Shown: positions 7,501 to 15,876 of the stretch, piece by piece | Layout of the letters: each line of letters begins with the position of its first letter | Position numbering within the stretch: the first letter of the stretch is position 1 | Origin: Candidatus Sericytochromatia bacterium | GTDB lineage: Bacteria > Cyanobacteriota > Sericytochromatia > S15B-MN24 > JAQBPE01 | Assembly: GCA_035285325.1 (NCBI GenBank) | Contig: JAYKJB010000132.1 | Span: 1-64,000, forward strand | Reading direction: 5' to 3' | Length of the DNA: 64,000 bases | The notes under the pieces: model-generated | What the model was told of the DNA's origin: nothing | The model's database searches: none | What the model saw: only the letters and a program-made list of their open reading frames with translations | Translations under genes and position numbers: made by a program

Positions 7501-8078
7501 TGCGCCCACCAGACCCGGCCCATCCGGCGATCGCCCTGCTGGAGTTGGCCAGCATCGCACAGGGCTATTTTCTCGCTGACCTGGTGATCAAGAAGGCCCC
7601 AGTGCACTTGCTGGAAGCCGATGCCGTCAGTCCCGGCAAGTTCCTGTTGCTGTTCTCCGGCGATGTGGCCAGCGTGCGCGAGAGCCATGAAGCGGCCTTG
7701 GCCTGCGGGGCCGGGGAGGTGATCGACACGCTCTTTCTGCCCCACGTGCATGCGCAAGTGCCGGCCGCCTTGGCCGGGGAAACGCTCGAGGCTTCGCTGG
7801 ATGCCGTGGGCGTGTATGAACTGTTCACCGTCGCCTCGGCGATCGCCTGTGCCGACGCGGCCCTCAAGGCGGCAGATATTCGCTTGCTGACCCTGCGGAT
7901 CGCGCGTGGGATCGGAGGCAAGGCTTTTTTCACGCTCACGGGCAGTCAGAGCGACGTCGAGGCGGCTTTGGAGGCTGCCGATCAGCTGGCTGTTCCGGGC
8001 GGGACCCGGGTGCGCCGGATCGTGATTCCCAATCCGCACGGAGAGTTCCTCTCCTGGCTGCAACCTCCCCGGCACTGA
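7500..8078 (+). CDS. BMC-T (tandem-domain) shell protein, HO-T1-like
   Basis: This 192-residue protein has two consecutive BMC domains: ALLELASIAQGYFLADLVIK starts the first and YELFTVASAIACADAALKAA the second, ending with GIGGKAFFTLTG. By memory it matches Haliangium ochraceum BMC-T1, a single-layer trimer. It differs strongly from the other BMC-T gene at 4652, so the shell has two kinds of pseudohexamer. I chose the ATG that overlaps the dehydrogenase stop codon by one base. Confidence 0.92.
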   Translation: MRPPDPAHPAIALLELASIAQGYFLADLVIKKAPVHLLEADAVSPGKFLLLFSGDVASVRESHEAALACGAGEVIDTLFLPHVHAQVPAALAGETLEASLDAVGVYELFTVASAIACADAALKAADIRLLTLRIARGIGGKAFFTLTGSQSDVEAALEAADQLAVPGGTRVRRIVIPNPHGEFLSWLQPPRH

Positions 8079-8090
8079 AAGGGCTCTGGC

Positions 8091-8372
8091 ATGTTTGTCG
8101 CGCAGGTGATCGGCACCCTGGTGGCCTCGCAAAAAGCACCCGCTTTGCGGGGCATCAAGCTCATGATCGTGCAACCCCTCAACCCGGCCTTCGAGCCCAG
8201 TGGGGAGCCTCTCGTGGCGGTCGATACGGTGGGCGTCGGGGTCGGCGAGCGGGCCTTTTGTGTGCTGGGCAAGGAGGCCGCCTTTGCCTTACCAGACCCC
8301 TATGCCGCCGTGGATGTGGCGGTGGTTGGTATCGTGGATGATCTCACGGTGCCTCGGGAGGTGACGCCATGA
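8091..8372 (+). CDS. BMC-P (EutN/CcmL) pentameric vertex protein 2
   Basis: This 93-residue EutN/CcmL-family protein begins MFVAQVIGTLVASQKAP, with the loop LRGIKLMIVQPL and the AVDTVGVGVGERAF segment. It is the second of three vertex proteins. Its stop overlaps the ATG of the third copy by four bases (ATGA), which suggests coupled translation and similar levels of the two. Confidence 0.94.
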   Translation: MFVAQVIGTLVASQKAPALRGIKLMIVQPLNPAFEPSGEPLVAVDTVGVGVGERAFCVLGKEAAFALPDPYAAVDVAVVGIVDDLTVPREVTP

Positions 8373-8650
8373 TGTTGGCCCGCGTGACTGGCACGCTGGT
8401 GGCGACCCAGAAGCACCCCGCCTATCACGGGCAGCGCATCGTGCAGGTCCAACCGCTATCCCCTGATTTACGGCCGCAGGGCTCTCCGTTCTATGCCGTG
8501 GCCCACATGCAGGCAGGAGAAGGCGACCTGGTGCTGGTGGCGCGCGAGGGGGGTAGCGCGCGCATGTTGCTCGACCTTGGGGAGCTCCCGATTCACGCGG
8601 CGATCGCCGGCATCGTGGATGCCGTGAACGAGGAGGTGGGCCTGAAATGA
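8369..8650 (+). CDS. BMC-P (EutN/CcmL) pentameric vertex protein 3
   Basis: This 93-residue EutN/CcmL-family protein begins MMLARVTGTLVATQKHP and ends in a HAAIAGIVDAVNEEV strand. A GGGAGG site lies inside the end of the previous gene. Three different vertex proteins in one locus is also the complement of the Haliangium ochraceum shell. Its stop overlaps the start of the aldolase gene (ATGA). Confidence 0.94.
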   Translation: MMLARVTGTLVATQKHPAYHGQRIVQVQPLSPDLRPQGSPFYAVAHMQAGEGDLVLVAREGGSARMLLDLGELPIHAAIAGIVDAVNEEVGLK

Positions 8651-9291
8651 CCGAATGGCAGGCCCGACGCGACATTGTGGCGGTATGCGCCGCGATGTAT
8701 CAAAAAGGTTTCCTGGCCGCCACGGATGGAAACGTGAGCGTACGCTGTGGTGACCGGTTACTCGTCACGCCGTCGGGCGTGGCCAAGGGCCAGCTGTCGC
8801 CGGACGCGCTGATCGTGACGGACCTCTTCGGGCGACGCCTTCAGGGGGCGGGCCAACCCAGTTCCGAGATGGCCATGCACGTGGCCGCTTACGCGGCACG
8901 GCCCGAGGTGAGGGCCGTGGTACACGGGCATCCTCCGCGGGCGATCGCCTTTACGGTGGCCGGACGGCCGATCCCGGGACAGCTGTTGCCGGAGGTGGTG
9001 GTGAGCCTCGGCGGCGAGATCCCGACCCTGCCCTACACCACGCCGACCACCGAGGAGGTTCCCGCCGTGCTGGGGCCGGCCTTGCGGGGCCACGATGTGG
9101 TCATGATGGCCTGGCACGGCGCGGTGTGTCTGGGCCTTGATGCCTGGGACGCGTATTACAAAATGGAAAAGTTGGAGCACCTCTGCGAGGTCGCCCTGTT
9201 TGCCGAGCAACTGGGTGGGGCGCGCCCGCTGTCAGCCGAACAGGTGGCCAGGCTCAAAACGCTGGGTTCGACAGCCCCCCCACAGTGCTGA
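8647..9291 (+). CDS. Class II (zinc) aldolase, fuculose/rhamnulose-phosphate type
   Basis: This 214-residue protein belongs to the class II aldolase/adducin family, which includes L-fuculose-1-phosphate aldolase (products lactaldehyde and dihydroxyacetone phosphate). The zinc ligands His93 and His95 (VVHGHPP) and His157 (AWHGAV) and the catalytic-type Glu74 (SSEMAMH) are all present, as is the DGNVS substrate loop at 27-31. The true substrate cannot be read from sequence. It is the last gene of the BMC operon, coupled to the third vertex gene. It lacks an N-terminal encapsulation helix, unlike DeoC and the dehydrogenase. Aldolases of this family are cargo in planctomycete-type fucose/rhamnose microcompartments. 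Confidence 0.88.
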   Translation: MTEWQARRDIVAVCAAMYQKGFLAATDGNVSVRCGDRLLVTPSGVAKGQLSPDALIVTDLFGRRLQGAGQPSSEMAMHVAAYAARPEVRAVVHGHPPRAIAFTVAGRPIPGQLLPEVVVSLGGEIPTLPYTTPTTEEVPAVLGPALRGHDVVMMAWHGAVCLGLDAWDAYYKMEKLEHLCEVALFAEQLGGARPLSAEQVARLKTLGSTAPPQC

Positions 9292-9358
9292 CACCCCCCT
9301 GTGAACCGCGCTCGGGAGGCTGTCTCCGCCTGAGGCGCCGGGAGCCCAAACGCCAGCC

Positions 9359-10282
9359 TCAGTGGGCGTAACCGATGGGCGGGTGGTCGGCCATGTCCTC
9401 GAGGACCGGCCGCACCAGAAACATGTAGTCGCGGCTGGGCATTCGGGCCAGTTCGGCCGGGGGATAGCTGCGCGTCGCACTGGCGGCCATCACGAAGGCC
9501 AGATAGCGACCAGCCCCTGGGGGCCAAGGCGTGCCGAATCCCGAACCGAAAAACCGCTGGGTATGGATCGCGGACTCCGGACTATCCAGGGCCTGCAGCA
9601 GGCTGTGCGCCATCGCGCGCGAGGCGTGATGCCAGCCTGAGAAATGGCTCGGAGGGGTGTCAAGGTATTCGTTCCAGGGTCGTCCTGGCACCGCTCGCTC
9701 CGCCATGGCCAATTTCAGACCCTCCAGCTGGAGGCGCCGAGAAAGCGTCAGTGCCTCAGCCGTCTCCTCCGGCCCCTGGGAGGCCATCGCGTCAAGAAAC
9801 GCCTTGGCGAAGGCCATTTTCGTCCGAGTGGGGTGGTACGGCAGCAGGTGCCGCGCATTGAGCGCCAACACGGCGCCGTTCTCGCCAGGCACGTAAACCC
9901 AGGGACGCGGGTCAAGGCAATACCACATGCTGACTTTCAGGCCGGAAGTGCCCGAAATGGGTTCCAGCCGACGAGCGACGCTTTCGAGGTCGGAGCGCCA
10001 GCGCAGGGCAAACTGGCCCAGGGCACGGGTCGGGACCTCCAGGCCGTTGCTCTGGCGCACGAACAGCAACTTCTGTTCGGGGGAGCGGTCGCGGTAGAAC
10101 AGTGGATCGAGCGCGCGGGCCTGGGCCGCTTCATAGGCGGCCATCGCGTGCCGGGGCCCACTGCCCACGGCCACCAGAAACTCCGGCAGATGGTCTTCGA
10201 CGGCCACCAGCGCGTCCGCCGGGCGGGCCCATCCAGCCAGCAGGGCAGCGGCCCACAGGGCCCGAATCACGGTGTGATGCAT
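9359..10282 (-). CDS. Exported protein of unknown function
   Basis: I do not recognise this protein of about 307 residues. From the ATG at 10282 it begins with a signal peptide (MHHTVIRALWAAALLAG, then PADA), so it is probably exported. The rest is soluble, rich in Trp/Tyr/Pro and lacks obvious catalytic motifs. Its ATG overlaps the stop of the preceding gene (TGATG), so the two are an operon. An upstream in-frame start would add 11 residues without a signal-like sequence. Confidence 0.7.
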   Translation of the reverse strand: MHHTVIRALWAAALLAGWARPADALVAVEDHLPEFLVAVGSGPRHAMAAYEAAQARALDPLFYRDRSPEQKLLFVRQSNGLEVPTRALGQFALRWRSDLESVARRLEPISGTSGLKVSMWYCLDPRPWVYVPGENGAVLALNARHLLPYHPTRTKMAFAKAFLDAMASQGPEETAEALTLSRRLQLEGLKLAMAERAVPGRPWNEYLDTPPSHFSGWHHASRAMAHSLLQALDSPESAIHTQRFFGSGFGTPWPPGAGRYLAFVMAASATRSYPPAELARMPSRDYMFLVRPVLEDMADHPPIGYAH

Positions 10283-10878
10283 CAGGGATTGCGCCTCTCT
10301 CGCCAGAACTTCCAATCGTCAATGGGGTCGTCCCGACGCTTCGCGGGCAGTCGGTCCAGCCCCGTGAGCCCCGGTCGTGCCTCCCGATAGGTGTGGAAGG
10401 CCACTGCGGTGCCGAGCCCCTGGCCGACCCCCATGGCGACCGCCTGGGCCGTGGGGTCTGACAGGCCCGTGAGAGATAGGCCCCGCGTGAGCAGCAGCCC
10501 GCCCCCGATTCCCAAGAGGGCCCCCGCCCCGGAGACGGCCAGCAGGTCCAGCGCCAAGGGGCTATCGCGATAGGTCACCAGGCCGACCGTCGGCAGTCCC
10601 CAGACCAGCGCCACCGCCGCGCCGGCCGCCAGGCCATCAGAGGCCTGCGCCCCTTGCCCCAACCAGGGCGAGAGCAGGCCCACCAGGCGCCATCCCAGCA
10701 TCGCCGTGAGACCTACCAGCGAGGCGTCGACCCAGAGGGAGCCGGTGGGGGCCTGAGGAGGCGTCTGCAACACCAAAGGAGGACCCGAGCGGGACGGGCT
10801 GGCCGGGGAGGCGAACGCCGAGGTCGCTGGACATGCCAACGTGGTACCGAACAAGCAAACGGCGAGCAAGCGCTTCAC
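10282..10878 (-). CDS. Exported or membrane protein of unknown function
   Basis: This 198-residue protein starts with a signal peptide (MKRLLAVCLFGTTLACPATS). A Ser/Pro-rich linker follows, then three or four glycine/alanine-rich hydrophobic stretches (around residues 50-70, 80-100 and 110-150) and a charged C-terminus ending DWKFWRERRNP. Helical hairpins or a small beta barrel are both possible. It is first in a two-gene unit and is divergent from the oligopeptide transporter genes. Confidence 0.7.
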   Translation of the reverse strand: MKRLLAVCLFGTTLACPATSAFASPASPSRSGPPLVLQTPPQAPTGSLWVDASLVGLTAMLGWRLVGLLSPWLGQGAQASDGLAAGAAVALVWGLPTVGLVTYRDSPLALDLLAVSGAGALLGIGGGLLLTRGLSLTGLSDPTAQAVAMGVGQGLGTAVAFHTYREARPGLTGLDRLPAKRRDDPIDDWKFWRERRNP

Positions 10879-10992
10879 CCTTACTTTCTACCCGCTCGGA
10901 AGGGTCTTTTCGCCTCTTTCCTGGCGGTTGGAAGGTCGCTTTCGCAGGGGAGCGCAGGCCGTTGCGGGCCGGATAGATTGAAAAGAAGGCGT

Positions 10993-11002
10993 GGGGTATA
11001 AT
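10993..11002 (+). promoter_or_regulatory. -10 element of the opp operon (GGGGTATAAT)
   Basis: A perfect TATAAT (10997-11002) follows a G-run. No good -35 is seen at ideal spacing. Transcription would start near 11009, which rules out the ATG that overlaps this element as the oppD start. It belongs to the GGGTATAA family seen upstream of five other genes. Confidence 0.6.
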
Positions 11003-11072
11003 GCCCCGGTATTTCGCGCCCAGGTTGGGCGATTGCGCCCGGTTTTCGGGCTTGCCTCGAGAGGACCCGCGC

Positions 11073-12068
11073 GTGGCGGAACCGCTGCTGAAAGTTTCAG
11101 GCCTCAAAACCCATTTCTTCACGGACGAAGGGGTGGTCAAGGCCGTGGATGGCGTGGACTTTGAAATTCCGCGCGGGGGCATCCTGGGGATTGTGGGGGA
11201 ATCTGGATGCGGAAAAAGCATCACCTCCCTCTCCATCATGCGCCTGGTCGCTCAGCCGCAAGGCCGGATTGTCGACGGGCAAATCTTGTTCAACGGACAG
11301 GACCTGTTGAAGCTCTCTGAGCCTGAGATGCGGCGGATCCGAGGCAACCGGATTGCACTGATCTCTCAGGACCCGATGACCTCGTTGAATCCCGTCCTGA
11401 CGGTCGGTGATCAGATTATGGAGGCGATCATCTTGCATCAGGGCCTGTCCAAGGCAGACGCCCGCAAGAAGGCCATCGAAATGCTGGAGCGGGTGGGCAT
11501 TCCGAGTGCCGACACCCGCATTGATGACTATCCACATCAATTTTCCGGGGGCATGCGCCAGCGAGTCGTGATTGCGATGGCGCTCTCCTGTGAGCCGGAC
11601 CTCTTGATCGCCGACGAACCCACCACTGCGTTGGACGTGACCATCCAGGCCCAGATTCTCGACCTGATGCGGGACATCCGAGACCGCAACAACGCGGCCG
11701 TCATCATGATCACGCACGACCTCGGAGTCGTGGCGGAACTCTGCGACACGGTGGCTGTGATGTACGCGGGCAAGGTCGTCGAGTACACCGACGTCAACAC
11801 CATCTTCCAGAATCCCCAGCACCCCTACACCCAGGGACTGATGAAGTCGATTCCGCAGCTTGGGGTTCGTCAGGAACGCCTGACGCCCATCGAGGGTCAG
11901 CCCCCAAGCCTGTCCAAACTGCCCGCCGGCTGCTCGTTCTCGCCCCGTTGCCCGCAGGCCTGGGCCAAATGCGCCGAATCGCCTCGCCTCGAAACGACCG
12001 ATTCTGGTCACCTGGTCCGTTGCTGGCTCACGAAGGAAGCGAGCGCGCTCGCCAAGGAGGCCAAGTAA
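11073..12068 (+). CDS. oppD: Oligopeptide-type ABC transporter ATP-binding protein OppD
   Basis: This ATPase of about 331 residues energises peptide uptake. It has Walker A GESGCGKS, signature FSGGMRQRV and Walker [13 protein letters not shown]. The C-terminal cysteine-rich oligopeptide-transporter extension ([15 protein letters not shown]) may bind an iron-sulphur cluster, as in other family members. I start at GTG 11073, with a GAGGAC site, because an ATG further upstream falls inside the -10 element. The next gene begins directly after the stop codon. Confidence 0.93.
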   Translation: MAEPLLKVSGLKTHFFTDEGVVKAVDGVDFEIPRGGILGIVGESGCGKSITSLSIMRLVAQPQGRIVDGQILFNGQDLLKLSEPEMRRIRGNRIALISQDPMTSLNPVLTVGDQIMEAIILHQGLSKADARKKAIEMLERVGIPSADTRIDDYPHQFSGGMRQRVVIAMALSCEPDLLIADEPTTALDVTIQAQILDLMRDIRDRNNAAVIMITHDLGVVAELCDTVAVMYAGKVVEYTDVNTIFQNPQHPYTQGLMKSIPQLGVRQERLTPIEGQPPSLSKLPAGCSFSPRCPQAWAKCAESPRLETTDSGHLVRCWLTKEASALAKEAK

Positions 12069-13115
12069 GTGTCTGACACCCTCATCGAGGTCCGGGACCT
12101 GGTCAAGCACTTCCCCATCACGCGGGGCGTGTTGTTTCAGCGTCAGGTCGGGGCCGTCAAGGCAGTCAATGGCCTCTCGTTCGATATCAAGCAGGGTGAA
12201 ACCCTTGGACTGGTGGGCGAATCCGGCTGTGGCAAGTCCACCACGGGGCGCCTGATCCTTCGTCTGCTCGAACCCACTTCAGGCGCCGTGCGTTATCAGG
12301 GCCGGGATGTGCTCTCCTTGTCACCCAAGGAGATGCGGGAACTTCGGCGCGATATGCAGATCGTGTTCCAGAATCCCTATGCCTCGCTCGATCCGCGCAT
12401 GACGGTGGGGGATTCCATCGCTGAACCGCTGCGAGTACACGGGATCGTGCGCGGAGATGCCCTGCACAAGCGCATCCGAGAGCTGCTTGACCGCGTGGGG
12501 CTGAACCCGACCTATGCGGACCGCTACCCCCACGAATTCAGTGGGGGGCAGCGTCAACGCATCGGGATTGCGCGCGCCTTGGCCATCAATCCGAAGTTTG
12601 TGGTCGCCGACGAGCCGGTCTCGGCGCTCGACGTTTCCGTTCAGGCGCAGGTGCTGAATCTGCTTGATGATCTGCAAGCTGAGTTCGGGCTGACGTATCT
12701 GTTCATCGCGCACAACCTCAGCACCGTGCAGCACATCAGCGATCGCGTCGCGGTCATGTACCTCGGCTCGATGATGGAGTTGGCCAATTCGGACGAGCTG
12801 TACGCCAACCCGAAGCATCCTTACACTCAGGCGTTGCTTTCGGCGGTGCCCGTGCCCGATCCCGCGGCCATGCGGGAGCGGGTCAAGCAGCGGGTCATTT
12901 TGCAGGGGGACATCCCCAGCCCCACCAACCCGCCGAGCGGCTGCGTCTTCCACACGCGCTGCCCCCACGCGATGGACGCTTGCCGGAGTCGCGTGCCAGT
13001 GGCTCGTGACCTCGGCAACCGCCATCTGGTGGCCTGTCACCTCTACGACCCTGAGGTGTCCCCGGCCGTGACAGCCACGGTACCTCAGGCGGCCACACCC
13101 ACTCTGGATTCTTGA
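12069..13115 (+). CDS. oppF: Oligopeptide-type ABC transporter ATP-binding protein OppF
   Basis: This is the second ATPase of the transporter, 348 residues, with Walker [10 protein letters not shown], signature [15 protein letters not shown] and Walker [14 protein letters not shown], and the cysteine-rich C-terminal extension ([15 protein letters not shown]). It pairs with OppD to form the heterodimeric motor. The GTG start abuts the oppD stop with no spacer, so translation is likely coupled. Confidence 0.93.
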   Translation: MSDTLIEVRDLVKHFPITRGVLFQRQVGAVKAVNGLSFDIKQGETLGLVGESGCGKSTTGRLILRLLEPTSGAVRYQGRDVLSLSPKEMRELRRDMQIVFQNPYASLDPRMTVGDSIAEPLRVHGIVRGDALHKRIRELLDRVGLNPTYADRYPHEFSGGQRQRIGIARALAINPKFVVADEPVSALDVSVQAQVLNLLDDLQAEFGLTYLFIAHNLSTVQHISDRVAVMYLGSMMELANSDELYANPKHPYTQALLSAVPVPDPAAMRERVKQRVILQGDIPSPTNPPSGCVFHTRCPHAMDACRSRVPVARDLGNRHLVACHLYDPEVSPAVTATVPQAATPTLDS

Positions 13116-13123
13116 AAGCCGGC

Positions 13124-14836
13124 ATGCCGACCTCTTCTCAACCCCTTCTCCGCTTCGCCCGCCAGGGGGCCTGCTTTGGCGTGAGGCTGGCCCTGCTGGG
13201 CTCGCTTCTGACGGCTTGCTCAGCCGAGACCAAGATCGTCGATAACGGCGCCATCGTGGTCTTTCATCAGCAGCAAGAACCCGATGCGCTCAATGGTCTG
13301 CTCTCGGACATGGTGGCCACTTCGGATGCCCTGCGCCCGATCCAGGAAGGCCTGGTCACGGTGGATGACCAGCTGCGGGTGGTTCCCGTGCTGGCCACCG
13401 AAATCCCCACCCCGGAGAACGGTGGAGTGGTGGTGAACGGGGGCCGGATGACCGTCACCTGGAAGCTTCGCAAAGGCGTGAAGTGGCACGATGGAAAGCC
13501 CTTCACCGCCAAGGACGTCAAGTTCACATGGGATGTCATCATGCATCCGAAGACGCGGGTGACCAGTCGCGATGGCTTCGACAAGATCGAGCGGGCTGAA
13601 ATTTTGGATGACCATCGCATTCGCTTTCACTTCAAGCAGATCTATGCGCCGCACGAATTGCTCTTCAGCGGGGGAGGTGCGATTCTTCCGCGGCATGTGC
13701 TCGAACCATACTTGCTGGACCCGAAGGGCGATTCCATTAACAAGGCGCCGTTCAACCGCAAGCCCATCGGTACCGGCCCCTTCAAGTTCAAGGAATGGGT
13801 CGATGGCGACCACATCTCCATGGTGGCCTTCGATGATTACTGGCGCGGGCGTCCCAAGGTCGATGGCCTCAAGATGCGCATCGTTCCAGATGAGAATGCG
13901 GCATTTACCCTGTTGAAGTCAGGTGAAATCGATCTCTATCAGAGCGCCAGCATCAATCAGTTTCAGGCGCTGCAGAAACTCAAACACGTCAGCATCAAGC
14001 CGCTGGCTTCTTTGACCTGGGAGCACATCGACTTCAACCTCGGTAAACCGATGTTCCAGGACATTCGGGTGCGACGGGCGATCGCCCACGCCATCGACAA
14101 GCGGCAGATTTCGGAGAAAATCTACCAGGGCCTGTATGCGGTGGCCCACTCCGACCTGGCCCCCCTTTCTTGGGCCTATAACAAGGCCATCGAAGACCGC
14201 TACCCCTATGACCTGGACCAAGCGCGCAAGTTGCTGGATGAAGCCGGCTGGACTCCAGGTCTGGATGGCATCCGGACCCGTGGGGGCGAGCGTATGGCGA
14301 TCCGCATTTCCTCGACGGCGGGACGCAAAACCCGAGAGCTGACGGAGCTGGTCTTGAAGTACTACTTCAAGAAGGTTGGCGTCGAACTTCAGATCGACAA
14401 TTACCCGGGGCCGATCCTTTTCGGGCCGGCGCCAACCGGTATTCTCAAAGGATTCAAGTACGATCTTTCGCTTTCGGCCTGGTCGGCTGGCCCGGACCCC
14501 GACAACTTCGCCCTCTGGCACTCCAGCCAGATTCCGCCGGCAGGCCAGAATCACGTGCAATTCCGCCATCCTGAAATGGACCATTTGCTCGAGGCTGGGA
14601 CCAAGTCCATCCGCCGGAGCGACCGGATCAAGGTGTACCATCGAACGGCTGAAATCCTGGCCGATCAGGTGCCGATGATCCCCCTCCTCTACTGGTCCCA
14701 GCTAGACCCGGTCAACGTGCGGCTTCGCCATTTCAAGCCCAATCCCTCCAGCAGTGGCAACTTGTGGAATTGCTATGAGTGGGAAGTGGTCCCGCTTGCG
14801 CAGGCCCTGTCTGCCCCTCGCACCCCGGAGAACTGA
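13124..14836 (+). CDS. oppA: Peptide/nickel-type ABC transporter substrate-binding lipoprotein
   Basis: This solute-binding protein of about 570 residues belongs to family 5 (SBP_bac_5). A lipoprotein signal ends at the lipobox LLTACS, so the mature protein should be anchored by a lipidated cysteine at the membrane outer face. Family motifs include VTWKLRKGVKWHDGKPFTA, GTGPFKFKEW and DIRVRRAIAHAIDK. The ligand cannot be told from sequence. The start could be a TTG at 13112 that overlaps the oppF stop. The D-F-A-B-C order, with the binding protein in the middle, is less common than A-B-C-D-F. Confidence 0.92.
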   Translation: MPTSSQPLLRFARQGACFGVRLALLGSLLTACSAETKIVDNGAIVVFHQQQEPDALNGLLSDMVATSDALRPIQEGLVTVDDQLRVVPVLATEIPTPENGGVVVNGGRMTVTWKLRKGVKWHDGKPFTAKDVKFTWDVIMHPKTRVTSRDGFDKIERAEILDDHRIRFHFKQIYAPHELLFSGGGAILPRHVLEPYLLDPKGDSINKAPFNRKPIGTGPFKFKEWVDGDHISMVAFDDYWRGRPKVDGLKMRIVPDENAAFTLLKSGEIDLYQSASINQFQALQKLKHVSIKPLASLTWEHIDFNLGKPMFQDIRVRRAIAHAIDKRQISEKIYQGLYAVAHSDLAPLSWAYNKAIEDRYPYDLDQARKLLDEAGWTPGLDGIRTRGGERMAIRISSTAGRKTRELTELVLKYYFKKVGVELQIDNYPGPILFGPAPTGILKGFKYDLSLSAWSAGPDPDNFALWHSSQIPPAGQNHVQFRHPEMDHLLEAGTKSIRRSDRIKVYHRTAEILADQVPMIPLLYWSQLDPVNVRLRHFKPNPSSSGNLWNCYEWEVVPLAQALSAPRTPEN

Positions 14837-14839
14837 TTC

Positions 14840-15868
14840 GTGGGTCGTTACGTCGCTCGTCGCCTGCTGGTCTCCCTGCCCTTGCTGGTCGGGGTATCTC
14901 TGATTCTCTACTTCTTGATGCGGTTGGCGCCGGGTGGGCCAGAAGCTGTGTACGGGCAGAACCCGCACGTTCGGGCGGAGGACCTGGCCCGAATTCGCGA
15001 ACAAATGGGCCTCAACGACCCGATCTACCTGGCGTACTTCAAGTGGCTTGCAGCATTCCTTCAAGGCAACCTGGGCGTCTCTCTGTTCACGGGTCGCTCG
15101 GTGGCTGACATGTTATTGGAGCGTCTGCCCAACACGGTCTTGCTGATGGGGGCCTCATTGATTTTCAGCGTGGCCATCGGCGTGGTATTCGGGGTCATTT
15201 CCGCCATTCGACAATACTCCTGGTTCGACTATGCCGTCACCACCTTCGCTTTCTTCGGCTATTCAATGCCGACGTTCTGGTTTGGCATCCTCCTGATGAT
15301 GGGATTCGCGGCCAACGACTACACCTTTCACGTGTTCGGCCAGGTGTGGACCACCGGCCACTGGTTGCCCGCAGCCGGGATGTTCGGGGCAGAGCGGGAG
15401 GGAACACTCCTGGACCTCTTCCGAAGCTTGGATTTGGCTGGCTTGGCGGATTTGGCCAGCCATATGGTGTTGCCAGTCGCCGTGCTGAGCATCGTCAGCA
15501 TCGCCTCCTGGTCGCGCTATGCACGTTCAAGCATGCTGGAGGTGATTCGGATGGACTACGTGCGTATGGCCAGGGCCAAAGGGCTCAGCGAGTGGACGGT
15601 CATCTCCAAACATGCCTTGCGCAATGCCCTGATTCCCGTCGTGACCCTGGTCGCACTGGCCATTCCGAGCCTGTTCGCCGGAGCATTGATCACGGAGCAA
15701 ATCTTTGCCTGGCCGGGAATTGGGCGATTGTTCATCGATTCCCTCAACAAGTCTGATTATCCTGTCGTGATGGCGATCATGTTCATCTCAGCGGTGCTGG
15801 TCGTCGTCAGCAATCTGCTGGCCGACATCCTCTACGCCTCGCTCGACCCGCGCATTCGCTTCAACTGA
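14840..15868 (+). CDS. oppB: Oligopeptide-type ABC transporter permease OppB
   Basis: This 342-residue inner-membrane permease has about six hydrophobic segments. It has the family N-terminus (RYVARRLLVSLPLLVGVSLI, APGGP) and the cytoplasmic coupling loop YVRMARAKGLSEWTVISKHA that contacts the ATPase. It begins with GTG three bases after oppA and is followed by oppC nine bases later. Confidence 0.93.
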   Translation: MGRYVARRLLVSLPLLVGVSLILYFLMRLAPGGPEAVYGQNPHVRAEDLARIREQMGLNDPIYLAYFKWLAAFLQGNLGVSLFTGRSVADMLLERLPNTVLLMGASLIFSVAIGVVFGVISAIRQYSWFDYAVTTFAFFGYSMPTFWFGILLMMGFAANDYTFHVFGQVWTTGHWLPAAGMFGAEREGTLLDLFRSLDLAGLADLASHMVLPVAVLSIVSIASWSRYARSSMLEVIRMDYVRMARAKGLSEWTVISKHALRNALIPVVTLVALAIPSLFAGALITEQIFAWPGIGRLFIDSLNKSDYPVVMAIMFISAVLVVVSNLLADILYASLDPRIRFN

Positions 15869-15876
15869 GAGGAATT

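Noticed and set aside
6544-8174. Long minus-strand frames opposite the aldehyde dehydrogenase and BMC-T genes
   Set aside because: They are complementary shadows of well-supported genes; no motif or ribosome site is visible.
2917-9291. Interpretation of the BMC locus as a carboxysome, or as a Pdu or Eut microcompartment
   Set aside because: No RuBisCO, carbonic anhydrase, diol dehydratase or ethanolamine ammonia-lyase gene is present; the enzymes are aldolases and an isomerase.
11001-11072. Upstream ATG as the start of oppD
   Set aside because: It coincides with the TATAAT -10 element; the GTG at 11073 has a ribosome site and gives the normal family N-terminus.
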